From Pseudomonadota bacterium (GTDB lineage: Bacteria; Pseudomonadota; Gammaproteobacteria; Xanthomonadales; Xanthomonadaceae): a DNA stretch of 19,760 nt. The DNA lies in the NCBI GenBank assembly GCA_023394655.1, contig JAEXAG010000006.1:1-19760 (forward strand). The letters are read 5' to 3'. The number at the start of each line of letters is the position of its first letter. The stretch's first letter is position 1. This document shows, one piece after another, positions 1-8,522 of this stretch. Both the position numbers and the translations under genes were made by a program. The notes beneath the pieces are model-generated. The model was not told the DNA's origin and did no database searches. It was given only the letters and a program-made list of their open reading frames with translations.

Positions 1-697
1 CCTGCAGGGTGCGCCGGCCTTCGGCGTTCTGGCGCAGGCCCAGCTGCGACAAGGCCACCTTCAGCAGCCCGCCGGACGCCTTGTCGTGCGTCGGCCAGCG
101 CTGCACCAGCATGCGGAATTCCTCCAGTGCCAGCGCGTAGTTCTCGGTGACGTAATAGCTTTCGCCCAGCCAGTAGGCGGCGTTCGGCGCATACGGGCCG
201 TTCGGGTGCTTCTCCAGAAAGTCCACGAACAGGCGCGCGGAATCCACGTACTTGCCGGCCTTCAGCTCGGCCAGGGCGGCGTCGTAATCGGCCCGCTCGG
301 CGGGGGTCGCCGGCACCGGTTTGCCGGCCGGCACGTCGGTGATGACGGTGGCCGGCGATTCCGCGACGTCGCCCTCGACGGGCGCGGGTGCCGCGGTGGC
401 CGCTTCCAGCCGCTGCAGGCGGGTATCCACGTCGAGGTACTGGTTACGCGCGGAACGGGCGGTTTCCTCGTTCTGGTGCTGCACTTCCTCGATCTGCGCA
501 CGGAGACCACGGATCTCCGCGCGCAGCTCCTCGATCTGCCGCAGCAGCTCGAGCGTCGGCGAAGGCGCGTTGGCCTGCTGCTCCAGCGCGGTCACGCGAT
601 CACCGATGCTCTGGCGCCGCTGCGCCTCGGCGGGCGGCGCGGCGAACAGGGCGATGGCAAGCAGCGATGGCAGCAGCAGGACAGGCGACTTCTTCAT
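1..697 (-). CDS. cpoB: Cell division coordinator CpoB (YbgF), partial
   Basis: Periplasmic TPR protein that works with Tol-Pal and, in E. coli, coordinates outer-membrane constriction with septal peptidoglycan synthesis by PBP1B. About 232 codons are visible; the C-terminus lies beyond the left edge. A Sec signal peptide covers roughly residues 1-25 (basic MKK start, hydrophobic core, AEA/Q cleavage site). It is followed by a heptad-like coiled coil (about residues 30-70, rich in Leu, Glu, Gln), as in the YbgF trimerisation domain. After an Ala/Pro linker come TPR-type helices with the motifs YDAAL, AYWLGESYY and ALEEF. The ATG at 697 begins 5 bases after the pal stop and has no clear Shine-Dalgarno, so translation is probably coupled to pal. 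The order tolB-pal-cpoB supports the identification. Confidence 0.88.
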   Translation of the reverse strand, partial: MKKSPVLLLPSLLAIALFAAPPAEAQRRQSIGDRVTALEQQANAPSPTLELLRQIEELRAEIRGLRAQIEEVQHQNEETARSARNQYLDVDTRLQRLEAATAAPAPVEGDVAESPATVITDVPAGKPVPATPAERADYDAALAELKAGKYVDSARLFVDFLEKHPNGPYAPNAAYWLGESYYVTENYALALEEFRMLVQRWPTHDKASGGLLKVALSQLGLRQNAEGRRTLQ

Positions 698-702
698 GAC
701 GA

Positions 703-1233
703 TCAGGGAACGGTGTAGTTGAGATCGGCGCGACGGTTCTTCGACCAGCACGATTCATTCGATTCGCGGCATTCCGGGCGTTCCTCGCCGTAGCTCACCA
801 CGGTCACCTGGCCGCTGGAAGCGCCCTGTGCCTGCAGTGCCTGCACCACGGAGTTGGCACGCCGCTCGCCCAGGCCCAGGTTGTATTCCTGGCTGCCGCG
901 CTCGTCGGTGTGGCCTTCCAGGGTCAGGCGGGCGGTCGGGCGGTCACGCAGGTACTTGGCGTGGCAGAGGATGAGGTTCTGGAACTCCGGCTTGACCATG
1001 TCGCGGTCCAGGTCGAAGTAAAGCGAACGCTGGCGCAGGCAGGCATCGCGATCCAGGTCGCCGGCCGTGTAGGCGCCCGGTGCCGGGGTGTACGGCGTCG
1101 GCGTGGGGTCGGCGGGCGTGGTGGTGCCGGTGCCGGCCACCGGCTGCGGCGGGGTTTCCTTGACCTGCTTGGAGCAGGCGACGACGCCGGTACACAGCAT
1201 GGCGGCGACGATCAGGCGGGGAATCGGGCGCAT
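703..1233 (-). CDS. pal: Peptidoglycan-associated lipoprotein Pal
   Basis: Outer-membrane lipoprotein that anchors the outer membrane to peptidoglycan and partners TolB. The product is 176 residues, typical of the family. The start at 1233 is chosen because AGGAGA lies just upstream and because it gives a lipoprotein signal with lipobox VVAC (Cys20); longer in-frame starts would bury the signal. A Pro/Thr-rich linker (about residues 28-55) leads to the OmpA-like domain (about 68-176). The peptidoglycan (diaminopimelate)-binding motif is intact: TDERGSQEYN at 109-118 with Asp110, then GERRA at 122-126. Several cysteines occur in the domain (Cys65, Cys90 and two near the end), a pattern I associate from memory with xanthomonad Pal proteins. 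It sits between tolB and cpoB on the same strand. Confidence 0.95.
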   Translation of the reverse strand: MRPIPRLIVAAMLCTGVVACSKQVKETPPQPVAGTGTTTPADPTPTPYTPAPGAYTAGDLDRDACLRQRSLYFDLDRDMVKPEFQNLILCHAKYLRDRPTARLTLEGHTDERGSQEYNLGLGERRANSVVQALQAQGASSGQVTVVSYGEERPECRESNESCWSKNRRADLNYTVP

Positions 1234-1298
1234 CGGACTTTCTCCTGTCGGGCGGATGTAGGGCAACGATGAAGCGGGAAGCGTGAAACGGGCGTGGA

Positions 1299-2600
1299 TC
1301 AACGCGCCTCGCGGTACGGCGACCACGCCGGATCGCGCAGGTCGCCGCCCGAAGCCGGCAGGCGCTCGCGGGCGCGGCCATCGGCCGAGACCACGAACAA
1401 GGCGCTGCTGCTTCCGGCCCGGCCAGCATAGGCGACCATCGTGCCGTTGGGTGCCATGCTGGGCGATTCGTCGAGCGAGCCCGGCGACAGCGTGCTCCAG
1501 CGCGCGCCCCCGAGGCTTCGATCCATCAGCGCGATGCGATAGCTGTTGCCGCCGCCCTGCACCACCGCCATCCGGTTGCCATCGGCGGAAACCTGCGCGT
1601 CGGCGTTGTAGCCGCCTTCGAAGCTGACGCGCGTCGCGCCACCGCCGCCGGCCGGGGCACGGTAGATCTGTGGCCGGCCGCCGCGATCGGAAGTGAAGTA
1701 GATGTAGGCGCCATCCGCGCTCCAGCTCGGGCTGGTATCGATGCCGGACTGGTGGGTGACGCGGGTGAGCGAGCGGCTGCCCAGATCCATCACGTAGATC
1801 TCGGGATTGCCGTCCTTGGAAAGCGTCATCGCCAGGCGGTTGCCGTCCGGCGAGAACGCCGGCGCGCTGTTGATGCCGGGGAAGCCGGCGACGCGTTCAC
1901 GGGCACCGCTGGTCAGGTCCTGGACGTAGATGGCGGAATTGCCACTTTCGAAGCTGACGTAGGCGAGCTTGCGGCCATCCGGGCTCCAGGTCGGCGACAT
2001 CAGCGGCGAGGCCGAATTGGCGACGCGGCGCGCGCGATGGCCATCGGCATCCGCGACCATGATCGCGTACTGCGCGGCGCGACCGAGGCCGTTGACACGC
2101 ACGTAGGCCAGCCGGGTCCAGAACGCGCCGCGCACGCCGGTGATCTTCTCGTGCACTTCGTCGGCGATCTGGTGGGCGATGTCGCGCAGGCTGGTGCCGG
2201 GGCCGGTCTTGATCAGGCCCAGGACGCGCTCCTGCCGCGCGACGTCGAACAGTTCGTACTGGACGGCGAGGTCGCCGGTGACGCGGCCGACCAGCAGCCA
2301 GTCCTGGCCCAGCGTGCGCCAGAACGGATAGTTGACCTCGGCGGCGGCGGTGGGGCGCTCCGCCATGTCGCTTTCCGGCAACGGCCGGAACTGGCCGGAG
2401 CGGGCCAGGTCGGCGGTGACGATGGCGGCGATCTCGGCACCCTGCGCCGTGCCGCCGAAGGGCACCACCGCGATCGGCGTGGCGGCGTCGCGGCCACCCA
2501 CCAGGTCCACTTCGGCCTGCTGTGCCAGCGCGAAACCGGCATGCAGGACCAGCAACAGGGCCATCAGGCAACGCTTCAGGAGGAGACTCGAAGGTTTCAT
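1299..2600 (-). CDS. tolB: Tol-Pal system protein TolB
   Basis: Periplasmic beta-propeller protein that links the inner-membrane TolA/Q/R complex to Pal during division. The product is 433 residues, close to the roughly 430 usual for the family. A Sec signal peptide spans about residues 1-26 (hydrophobic core LMALLLVLHAG, ALA/Q cleavage). The N-terminal domain carries the family pattern PIAVVPF and a following DLARSGQF. From about residue 200 there are repeated propeller blades with WSPDG, FSPDG, WSADG and VSADG signatures. The start at 2600 is preferred because GGAA is correctly spaced before it; an ATG three codons upstream (2609) is possible. The gap to pal is 65 bases. The gene upstream is a nucleoside hydrolase, not tolA, which is unusual for this operon. 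Confidence 0.95.
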   Translation of the reverse strand: MKPSSLLLKRCLMALLLVLHAGFALAQQAEVDLVGGRDAATPIAVVPFGGTAQGAEIAAIVTADLARSGQFRPLPESDMAERPTAAAEVNYPFWRTLGQDWLLVGRVTGDLAVQYELFDVARQERVLGLIKTGPGTSLRDIAHQIADEVHEKITGVRGAFWTRLAYVRVNGLGRAAQYAIMVADADGHRARRVANSASPLMSPTWSPDGRKLAYVSFESGNSAIYVQDLTSGARERVAGFPGINSAPAFSPDGNRLAMTLSKDGNPEIYVMDLGSRSLTRVTHQSGIDTSPSWSADGAYIYFTSDRGGRPQIYRAPAGGGGATRVSFEGGYNADAQVSADGNRMAVVQGGGNSYRIALMDRSLGGARWSTLSPGSLDESPSMAPNGTMVAYAGRAGSSSALFVVSADGRARERLPASGGDLRDPAWSPYREAR

Positions 2601-2668
2601 GAATTCCATGGCTCGATGTGCGATCCGGGGAAGATTAACGCGGCTTCGCCTTCCGCATGAACGGAGAT

Positions 2669-3610
2669 TCAGCCAGGCACGCGGGCCAGTGCCGCCGCCA
2701 CCCGCGCCTCGAACACGGGCTGCGGGAACTGCAGCAGGATGCGCGCGTTGGCGGGCCGCGGTTCCAGTCCTTGCCAGTCCACCAGGGTCACGCCGCGCGC
2801 GGGGCCATCCAGCGCCACCTGCAGGCGGCGGGTGGCCGTGCTGCCATCGGCCGGGGCCAGCGCCCAGGCCATCGCCAGCGCATCGGCGCTGTGCCAGCGA
2901 TCCCCGCGGCGCTCCGCCGACCAGCCGCGCGTCTTGCGGGAAATCGCATCGTAGAAGCGCGCGGTCGGCGAATCGGCGGCACACCAGCGATCCACGTCCT
3001 CATGCAGGAAGCCGTGCGCGAGGGTGGCCTCCCAATCGGCCAGGTCGAACGCCGGGAAGGCCTCGAACACGATGTGCGCGGCCTCGGGATCGAAGTGGGT
3101 GTTGAATTCGGCGAAGGGCGTGATGTTGCCGCGGCCGTTGACCGCGCCGCCCATCACCACCAGCCGGCCGATGCGCGCGGGCAGCGAAGGGTCGAGCTTG
3201 AGCGCCAGCGCGAGATTGGTCAGCGGCCCGAGCGCCACCAGCAGCAGCCGTCCGGCGTGTGCGTGCGAGAGCCGGATGATCGCCTGCGCCGCGTGCTCGG
3301 CTTCCGCCTGCCGTCGTGCCGGCGCAAGGCCCGCATCGCCGAATCCATCGGCGCCGTGGACATCCGCGGCATCGGGCGCGGGATGCAGCAGCGGCAGCTC
3401 GCAGCCGGGGAACACCGGCACGTCTTCGCGGCCGGCCACCTCGCAGAGCTTGAGCGCGTTGGCCACGGTGTGGCCGAGGCCGACATTGCCGGCGGTGATG
3501 GTCAGGCCGACGACCTCGTGGCCGGGATCGTCGAAGGCCATCAGCAGCGCGAGCGCGTCATCGACGCCCGGGTCGGTATCGATCAGGAGCGGGATGCGGG
3601 CTTGGGTCAT
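2669..3610 (-). CDS. Inosine-uridine-type nucleoside N-ribohydrolase
   Basis: Predicted to hydrolyse the N-glycosidic bond of ribonucleosides, releasing base and ribose for salvage; probably cytoplasmic. The product is 313 residues, normal for the IunH/Rih family. The signature DTDPGVDDA at 11-19 supplies the calcium-binding and general-base aspartates. Other family motifs are HGADGFGD (85-92), LGPLTNL (127-133), and N162 with AEFN at 167-170. The C-terminal HSADALAMA at 240-248 has Asp243 where the last metal ligand is expected, but the residue just before it is Ala rather than the usual catalytic His, so substrate preference may differ from classical enzymes. The start at 3610 places the motif at the expected distance from the N-terminus. 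A possible -10 box (TATCAT, 3675-3680) lies upstream without a clear -35. Confidence 0.85.
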   Translation of the reverse strand: MTQARIPLLIDTDPGVDDALALLMAFDDPGHEVVGLTITAGNVGLGHTVANALKLCEVAGREDVPVFPGCELPLLHPAPDAADVHGADGFGDAGLAPARRQAEAEHAAQAIIRLSHAHAGRLLLVALGPLTNLALALKLDPSLPARIGRLVVMGGAVNGRGNITPFAEFNTHFDPEAAHIVFEAFPAFDLADWEATLAHGFLHEDVDRWCAADSPTARFYDAISRKTRGWSAERRGDRWHSADALAMAWALAPADGSTATRRLQVALDGPARGVTLVDWQGLEPRPANARILLQFPQPVFEARVAAALARVPG

Positions 3611-3709
3611 GGCGGGGATGGCTCCGTGCGGTGGCGATTGGCGAGGATGCAACGATGCCGGGATGCGGCCATCGATGATACGCAAGCCCGATGGCGAAAC
3701 GCCGCGTGC

Positions 3710-5743
3710 TCAGGCCGATGCGTAGCGCGCGGCGCCGCCGATCCAGCGCGCCACCAGCGCATCGGCGGTGTGCGGCGATCGCTCCAGCAGCGCATCGGCG
3801 ACGCGCTGCACTTGCGGCAGCAGGTCGGCATCGCGGGCGAGCTCGGCGATGCGGAATTCCGCCAGCCCGGTCTGGCGCGTGCCCAGCAATTCGCCCGGAC
3901 CGCGCAGGGCGAGATCCTTCTCCGCGATCTCGAAACCGTCATGGCTGCGACGCAGCGTGTCCAGCCGTTCACGGGCGATGGCGCCGAGCGGCGGTTGGTA
4001 GAGCAGCACGCAACTCGATTGCGCACTGCCCCGCCCCACCCGCCCGCGCAACTGGTGGAGCTGCGCCAGCCCGAGCCGCTCCGCGTTCTCGATGATCATC
4101 AGCGAGGCATTGGGCACGTCCACGCCGACCTCGATCACCGTGGTCGCCACCAGCAGGTCGAGTTCCGCGGCCTTGAACGCCGCCATCGCGGCCTGCTTCT
4201 CCTTCGGCTTCATGCGGCCGTGCACCAGCCCGATGCGCAGTTCCGGCAGCGCTTCACGCAGGCTGGCGAAGGTGGTTTCCGCGGCCTGCGCCTCGAAGCC
4301 CGGCGCGCCACCCGGCGCATCCTCCGGGGCCTCGATCAGGGTGCAGACCCAGTACGCCTGCCGGCCTTCGGCGATGGCCGCGCGGATGCGCTCGACCAGT
4401 TCCGGGCGGCGCGCGGCGGACACCGCCACGGTCTGCACCGGGGTGCGCCCGGGCGGCAACTCGTCGATCACCGAGACATCCAGGTCGGCATAGGCCGCCA
4501 TCGCCAGGGTGCGCGGGATCGGCGTCGCCGTCATCACCAGCTGGTGCGGCACCGTGCCGCCGCCCTTCTCCCGCAGCGCCAGCCGCTGCTGCACGCCGAA
4601 GCGGTGCTGCTCGTCGATGATCGCCAGCGCCAGCCGCCGGAACGCCACGCCTTCCTGCATCAGCGCATGGGTGCCGATGGCGAGATGCGCGCGGCCATCG
4701 GCGATCTCGGCCAGCACCGCCTCGCGCGCCTTGCCGGTGACCTTGCCGGCCAGCCAGGCGATGCGTACGCCCAAGGGCTCCAGCCAGGCACGGAGATTGT
4801 TGGCGTGCTGCTCGGCCAGCAGTTCGGTGGGCGCCATCAGGGCCGCCTGCCGGCCGGCATCGATCGCGCGCAACGCGGCCAGTGCGGCGACCACGGTCTT
4901 GCCGGAGCCGACATCGCCCTGCACCAGACGCAGCATCGGCGTTTCACGGGCAAGATCGGATTGCACTTCGGCAAACACCCGCGCCTGCGCGTCGGTCAAC
5001 CGGAAAGGCAGGGTGGAAAGGAGCTTCCCCACCCGCTCGCCGCGCGCCGGCAGGGGCGTCGCCCGGTGCGATTGCAGGGCGATGCGCTGGCGGCGCAGCG
5101 AGACGTGATGGGCCAGCATTTCCTCGAACGCCAGTCGCCGTTGCGCGGGGTGGCGCCCGGCCTGCAGCAGCGCGACATCGGCATCGGCCGGTGGGTGGTG
5201 CAGCATCCGCAGCGATTCGTGCAGCGGCGGCAAGCCCAGCGTCGCCAGCCATTCCGCCGGCAGCAGTTCCAGTTCGGAATCTTCCGGAAGCGCGGCGAGC
5301 GCGGTTTCGACGAAGCGCGCCAGCGTCGCCGGGCCGATGCCCTCGATCCCCGGATACACCGGCGTCAGCGCATCGCCCAGCGCGGTTTCGCCATCGCCGA
5401 GCAGGCGATAGCTCGGGTGCACCATCTCCAGCCCGACCTGGCCCGGACGCGGCGTGCCGTATGCGCGCAGGCGAGCCCCGCTGCGGAAGGCGTTGGCCTG
5501 CTGGCCGCGGAAGTGGAAGAAGCGCAACAGCACCGAGCCGCTGTCGTCGGCCAGCGCCACCTTCAGCATCGGCCGGCCGCGGAAGCTGGTGCCGGTCGCG
5601 GTGATCCGTCCTTCGACCTGCGCCGGTTCGCCCGGCCGCAAGCCGGCCATCGGCACCAGCCGGGTGCGGTCCTCGTAGCTGCGCGGCAGCCACAGCCAGA
5701 GATCGGCCACGCGCTCCAGCCCGCGCGCCGCCAGCTTGGCCAA
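3710..5743 (-). CDS. recG: ATP-dependent DNA helicase RecG (N-terminus displaced by an apparent frameshift)
   Basis: Superfamily 2 helicase that remodels stalled replication forks, Holliday junctions and R-loops. The in-frame body has 677 residues from a TTG at 5743. It contains the wedge/OB domain (about 35-150), Walker A GDVGSGKT (about 276-283), a DEQHRFG box (about 377-383), motif III TATPIPRTLAM, and C-terminal RGRVGRG followed by SCVLL. The family normally begins some 20-60 residues earlier with an LPGVGP-type helix. That peptide is encoded in the same frame immediately upstream of the TTG, but no ATG or GTG precedes it in frame. A GTG at 5825, ten bases after the ridA stop, opens a plausible N-terminus in another frame (see the separate entry). 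The gene follows ridA closely, in the spoT gene group as in other gammaproteobacteria. Confidence 0.93.
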   Translation of the reverse strand: MAKLAARGLERVADLWLWLPRSYEDRTRLVPMAGLRPGEPAQVEGRITATGTSFRGRPMLKVALADDSGSVLLRFFHFRGQQANAFRSGARLRAYGTPRPGQVGLEMVHPSYRLLGDGETALGDALTPVYPGIEGIGPATLARFVETALAALPEDSELELLPAEWLATLGLPPLHESLRMLHHPPADADVALLQAGRHPAQRRLAFEEMLAHHVSLRRQRIALQSHRATPLPARGERVGKLLSTLPFRLTDAQARVFAEVQSDLARETPMLRLVQGDVGSGKTVVAALAALRAIDAGRQAALMAPTELLAEQHANNLRAWLEPLGVRIAWLAGKVTGKAREAVLAEIADGRAHLAIGTHALMQEGVAFRRLALAIIDEQHRFGVQQRLALREKGGGTVPHQLVMTATPIPRTLAMAAYADLDVSVIDELPPGRTPVQTVAVSAARRPELVERIRAAIAEGRQAYWVCTLIEAPEDAPGGAPGFEAQAAETTFASLREALPELRIGLVHGRMKPKEKQAAMAAFKAAELDLLVATTVIEVGVDVPNASLMIIENAERLGLAQLHQLRGRVGRGSAQSSCVLLYQPPLGAIARERLDTLRRSHDGFEIAEKDLALRGPGELLGTRQTGLAEFRIAELARDADLLPQVQRVADALLERSPHTADALVARWIGGAARYASA

Positions 5744-5825
5744 GGTCTGCGGACCGACCCCGGGCAGCGAGGAAAGCGGGGCGTCGCCGCCCCGGATCAG
5801 GCGCGGGTTTCGCCTTGCGCGCCAC
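5744..5825 (-). other. Probable displaced N-terminal coding segment of recG
   Basis: In the recG frame, the codons just upstream of TTG 5743 read APLSSLPGVGPQT, the conserved RecG N-terminal helix, yet no ATG, GTG or TTG start precedes them in frame. In another frame a GTG at 5825 gives MARKAKPAPDPG before running out of frame. Removing a single base from the run of four G on the coding strand (plus-strand 5790-5793), or from the run of four C (plus-strand 5778-5781), joins the two into one continuous N-terminus, for example reading DPGGDAPLSSLPGVGP. This is seen directly in the sequence. Whether it is a real mutation, a sequencing error, a non-AUG start (CTG 5799 is in frame) or recoding cannot be decided here. 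Confidence 0.6.
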
Positions 5826-5835
5826 GTCGCGGCGA

Positions 5836-6219
5836 TCAGCCCGTCACCATGATGGCGTCCACCTCGAAGCGCACGCCCTTCGGCAGCGCCGGGACCTCGA
5901 TGGTGGAACGCGCGGGATACGGTGCCTGGAAGTATTCGGCCATCACCGCGTTGACCGCGCCGAACTCCGACAGGTCGGTCAGGTACAGGCCGAGGCGCTG
6001 CACGTCGTCGAGGCTGCCGCCGGCCGCCTCGCAGACCGCGCGCAGGTTGTCGAAGGCACGCCGGGCCTGGGCCTCGATGCCGCCTTCCACCACTTCGCCG
6101 CTGGCCGGATCAAGCGGGATCTGGCCGGAAAGGAACACCATCGCGCCGGCTTTCACGGCCTGCGAATAGGGGCCGATGGCGGCGGGAGCAGCGGCGGTCT
6201 GGATCGGATTGCGGGGCAT
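5836..6219 (-). CDS. ridA: RidA family 2-iminobutanoate/2-iminopropanoate deaminase
   Basis: Hydrolyses reactive enamine/imine intermediates released by PLP enzymes such as threonine dehydratase, protecting other PLP enzymes; a cytoplasmic trimer in known members. The product is 127 residues, the standard family length. Characteristic stretches are GPYSQAV near residues 16-22, FLSGQIPLDP, the GGSLDDV helix, and PARSTIEVPALPKG with the substrate-carboxylate-binding Arg. The protein ends in the beta-strand FEVDAI. The start at 6219 has AGGA seven bases upstream; the longer in-frame ATG at 6246 has no better site. It lies 60 bases after spoT and 10 bases before the putative GTG of recG, consistent with cotranscription. 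Confidence 0.94.
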   Translation of the reverse strand: MPRNPIQTAAAPAAIGPYSQAVKAGAMVFLSGQIPLDPASGEVVEGGIEAQARRAFDNLRAVCEAAGGSLDDVQRLGLYLTDLSEFGAVNAVMAEYFQAPYPARSTIEVPALPKGVRFEVDAIMVTG

Positions 6220-6279
6220 GTCGGCATCCTGTCTGGAAAGCCGCATTGTAGGGCGAGGCCGCGCACCCGGCCGCGGCGC

Positions 6280-8472
6280 TCAGAGCCGCTCGACGTCGTG
6301 AACCACCTGCAGGCGACGCACGCGGCGAATCACTTCGGCCAGATGGTGGACGTCATGGACCTCGATGCCGAAGCGGATCAACGAAACCGAGGCATCGCGC
6401 TCCAGGTAGTCCACGCTGTCGATGTTGGACTCGGCCTGCGCGATCGCCGCCGCCACCTGCGCGAGCACGCCGGGGCGGTTGTCCACGTCCACCCGCAGGC
6501 TGGAGGCGTAATCGCCCGCGACGCCACGATCCCAGCCGATCTCCACCCAGCGCTCCGGCGCGCGCCGGTAATCGACCAGGTTGGGACAGCTCATCCGATG
6601 CACCACCACGCCCTTGCCGGCGGTGTGGAAGCCCATGATCTCGTCGCCCGGGATCGGCTGGCAGCAATGCGCGAAGCTGATCACCCCGCGCTCGGCGCCG
6701 GTGATGAGGATGCGATCGTCGCGGCCGAGCGCCGCCAGGGCCTCGTGCGGCTGACCGCGCGTGGCCGGGTTGCCATCGTCCTCGCCCTGCGCCAGCCACT
6801 GCGCCACCTGCATCGGCATGCGGTTTCCCAGCGCGATGTCGGCCAGCAGGGCTTCCAGCCGCGGATAGCGCTGCTCGGACAGATAGCGTTCCAGGCGGTC
6901 CCTGGGCAGCCGTTCCAGGCTGCTGTCCTGCATTTCCAGCGCGGCCTCGAGCATCCGATGGCCCAGCTGCACCGCGTCCTCGTGCTCGATCTGCTTGAGC
7001 TGCTGGCGTATCGCGGTGCGCGCCTTGCCGGACACCACGAACTCCAGCCACTGAGGCTTGGGGCTGGAAGCGGTGGCGGTGACCACCTCGATGGTCTGGC
7101 CACTGGCCAGCTTGCTGCGCAGCGGCATCAACTTGCCGTCCACGCGCGCGGTCACCGCGTGGTTGCCCACGTCGGTATGCACGGCATAGGCGAAATCGAG
7201 CGCGGTGGCGTTGCGCGGCAAGGACAGGATGCGGCCCTTCGGAGTGAACACGTACACCTCGTCCGGGTAGAGATCGACCTTCACGTTTTCGAGGAATTCC
7301 AGCGAGGAGCCGGTGCCCCGCTGGCTTTCCATCAGATCGGACAGCCAGCTGCTGGCGCGCGTGAGCGGACTGTTGCCTCCCGCACCCTGCTTGTAGGTCC
7401 AGTGCGCGGCGATCCCGCGCTCGGCCAGCAGATCCATTTCCTCGGTGCGGATCTGCACTTCGATGGGCGCGCCGTAGGGCCCGAACAGCACCGTGTGCAG
7501 GGACTGGTAGCCGTTGGCCTTGGGGATCGCCACGAAATCGCGGAAGCGGCCATCCAGCGGCTTGAACGTGGCGTGGACGATGCCGAGCGCGTGGTAGCAA
7601 TCCGCCACGCTGCCGACGACGATGCGGAAGCCGAACACGTCCATGACCTGTTCGAGCGATTTCTGCTCGTCGCGCATCTTGCGGTAGATGCTCCACGGCG
7701 ACTTGACCCGCCCGACCAGCCGGTGCGAGAGCCCCTCCTTGGCCAGGCGCTGGGCAAGCTGGGCCTCGATCTGGATCATCGCTTCGCGCCGCACCACCGG
7801 CTGCTCGCGGATGCGCTTGGCCAACGCCGCGTAGCGCCACGGATACAGGGCCTCGAAGCTCAGGTCCTGCAGCTCGGCCTTGACGATGTTCATGCCCAGC
7901 CGTTGCGCGATCGGCGCGTAGATGTCGAGCGTTTCGCGGGCGATGCGCCGGCGCGAATCCGGCTTCTGCGCGCCGAGCGTGCGCATGTTGTGCAGGCGAT
8001 CGGCCAGCTTGATGAGGATGACGCGCAGGTCGCGCGACATCGCCAGCATCATCTTGCGGAAGGATTCCGCGGCGGCCTCGTGGCGGTCGCGGAACTTGAG
8101 CTTGTCCAGCTTGGTCACGCCCTCGACCAGCTCGGCCACGGTCTCGCCGAACTGCGCGGCGATTTCGGCCGGGCCCAGCGGCGTGTCCTCGATGGTGTCA
8201 TGCAGGATCGCCGCGGCCAGCGCCTTGAAATCCATCCTCTGCTCGGCCAGCACCTGCGCCACCGCCACCGGATGGGTGATGTAGGGCTCGCCGGATTTGC
8301 GCATCTGCCCTTCGTGGGCACGGGCCCCCAGCCGCCATGCCGCCACCAGCTGCGCGCGCTCGGCTTCGGTCAGGTAGGCCGCCGCGGCCAGCAGAGAACG
8401 CACGTAATCCGGCAGGCCTTCGATGCCGGCGGGCGGTACGGACGGAATCTCGGCGGACTTGCGTGCACTCAT
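6280..8472 (-). CDS. spoT: Bifunctional (p)ppGpp synthetase/hydrolase SpoT
   Basis: Makes and degrades the stringent-response alarmone (p)ppGpp. The product is 730 residues, full length for the RelA/SpoT family. The N-terminal HD hydrolase domain keeps its metal and catalytic residues: His53, His67 (YITHP), His91-Asp92 (ILHDTIEDT) and Asp158 (DRLHNMRTL), so the hydrolase should be active. The synthetase domain carries RFRD at 309-312, the basic form of the motif found in bifunctional enzymes rather than the acidic RelA form, followed by AIPKANGYQSLHT. A TGS domain spans about 403-466 and a C-terminal ACT domain about 650-730. It is downstream of rpoZ, as in E. coli and Pseudomonas, and separated from it by a terminator-like hairpin. 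No strong Shine-Dalgarno is visible before the ATG. Confidence 0.97.
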   Translation of the reverse strand: MSARKSAEIPSVPPAGIEGLPDYVRSLLAAAAYLTEAERAQLVAAWRLGARAHEGQMRKSGEPYITHPVAVAQVLAEQRMDFKALAAAILHDTIEDTPLGPAEIAAQFGETVAELVEGVTKLDKLKFRDRHEAAAESFRKMMLAMSRDLRVILIKLADRLHNMRTLGAQKPDSRRRIARETLDIYAPIAQRLGMNIVKAELQDLSFEALYPWRYAALAKRIREQPVVRREAMIQIEAQLAQRLAKEGLSHRLVGRVKSPWSIYRKMRDEQKSLEQVMDVFGFRIVVGSVADCYHALGIVHATFKPLDGRFRDFVAIPKANGYQSLHTVLFGPYGAPIEVQIRTEEMDLLAERGIAAHWTYKQGAGGNSPLTRASSWLSDLMESQRGTGSSLEFLENVKVDLYPDEVYVFTPKGRILSLPRNATALDFAYAVHTDVGNHAVTARVDGKLMPLRSKLASGQTIEVVTATASSPKPQWLEFVVSGKARTAIRQQLKQIEHEDAVQLGHRMLEAALEMQDSSLERLPRDRLERYLSEQRYPRLEALLADIALGNRMPMQVAQWLAQGEDDGNPATRGQPHEALAALGRDDRILITGAERGVISFAHCCQPIPGDEIMGFHTAGKGVVVHRMSCPNLVDYRRAPERWVEIGWDRGVAGDYASSLRVDVDNRPGVLAQVAAAIAQAESNIDSVDYLERDASVSLIRFGIEVHDVHHLAEVIRRVRRLQVVHDVERL

Positions 8473-8522
8473 GGCAAGAGACTAAGCGTTGCGCGCCGGG
8501 AGGAAAAGGTGCCGGAAACGAA

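Noticed and set aside
2601..2984. Upstream extension of tolB to a 561-codon protein
   Set aside because: It would overlap the nucleoside hydrolase gene in another frame and place the signal peptide internally.
2657..6169. A 1170-codon open frame on the plus strand, antisense to the nucleoside hydrolase, recG and most of ridA
   Set aside because: It has low-complexity Arg/Gln/Ala-rich translation, no recognisable domain, and runs across several well-identified genes. Long antisense frames are expected from the codon bias of GC-rich DNA.
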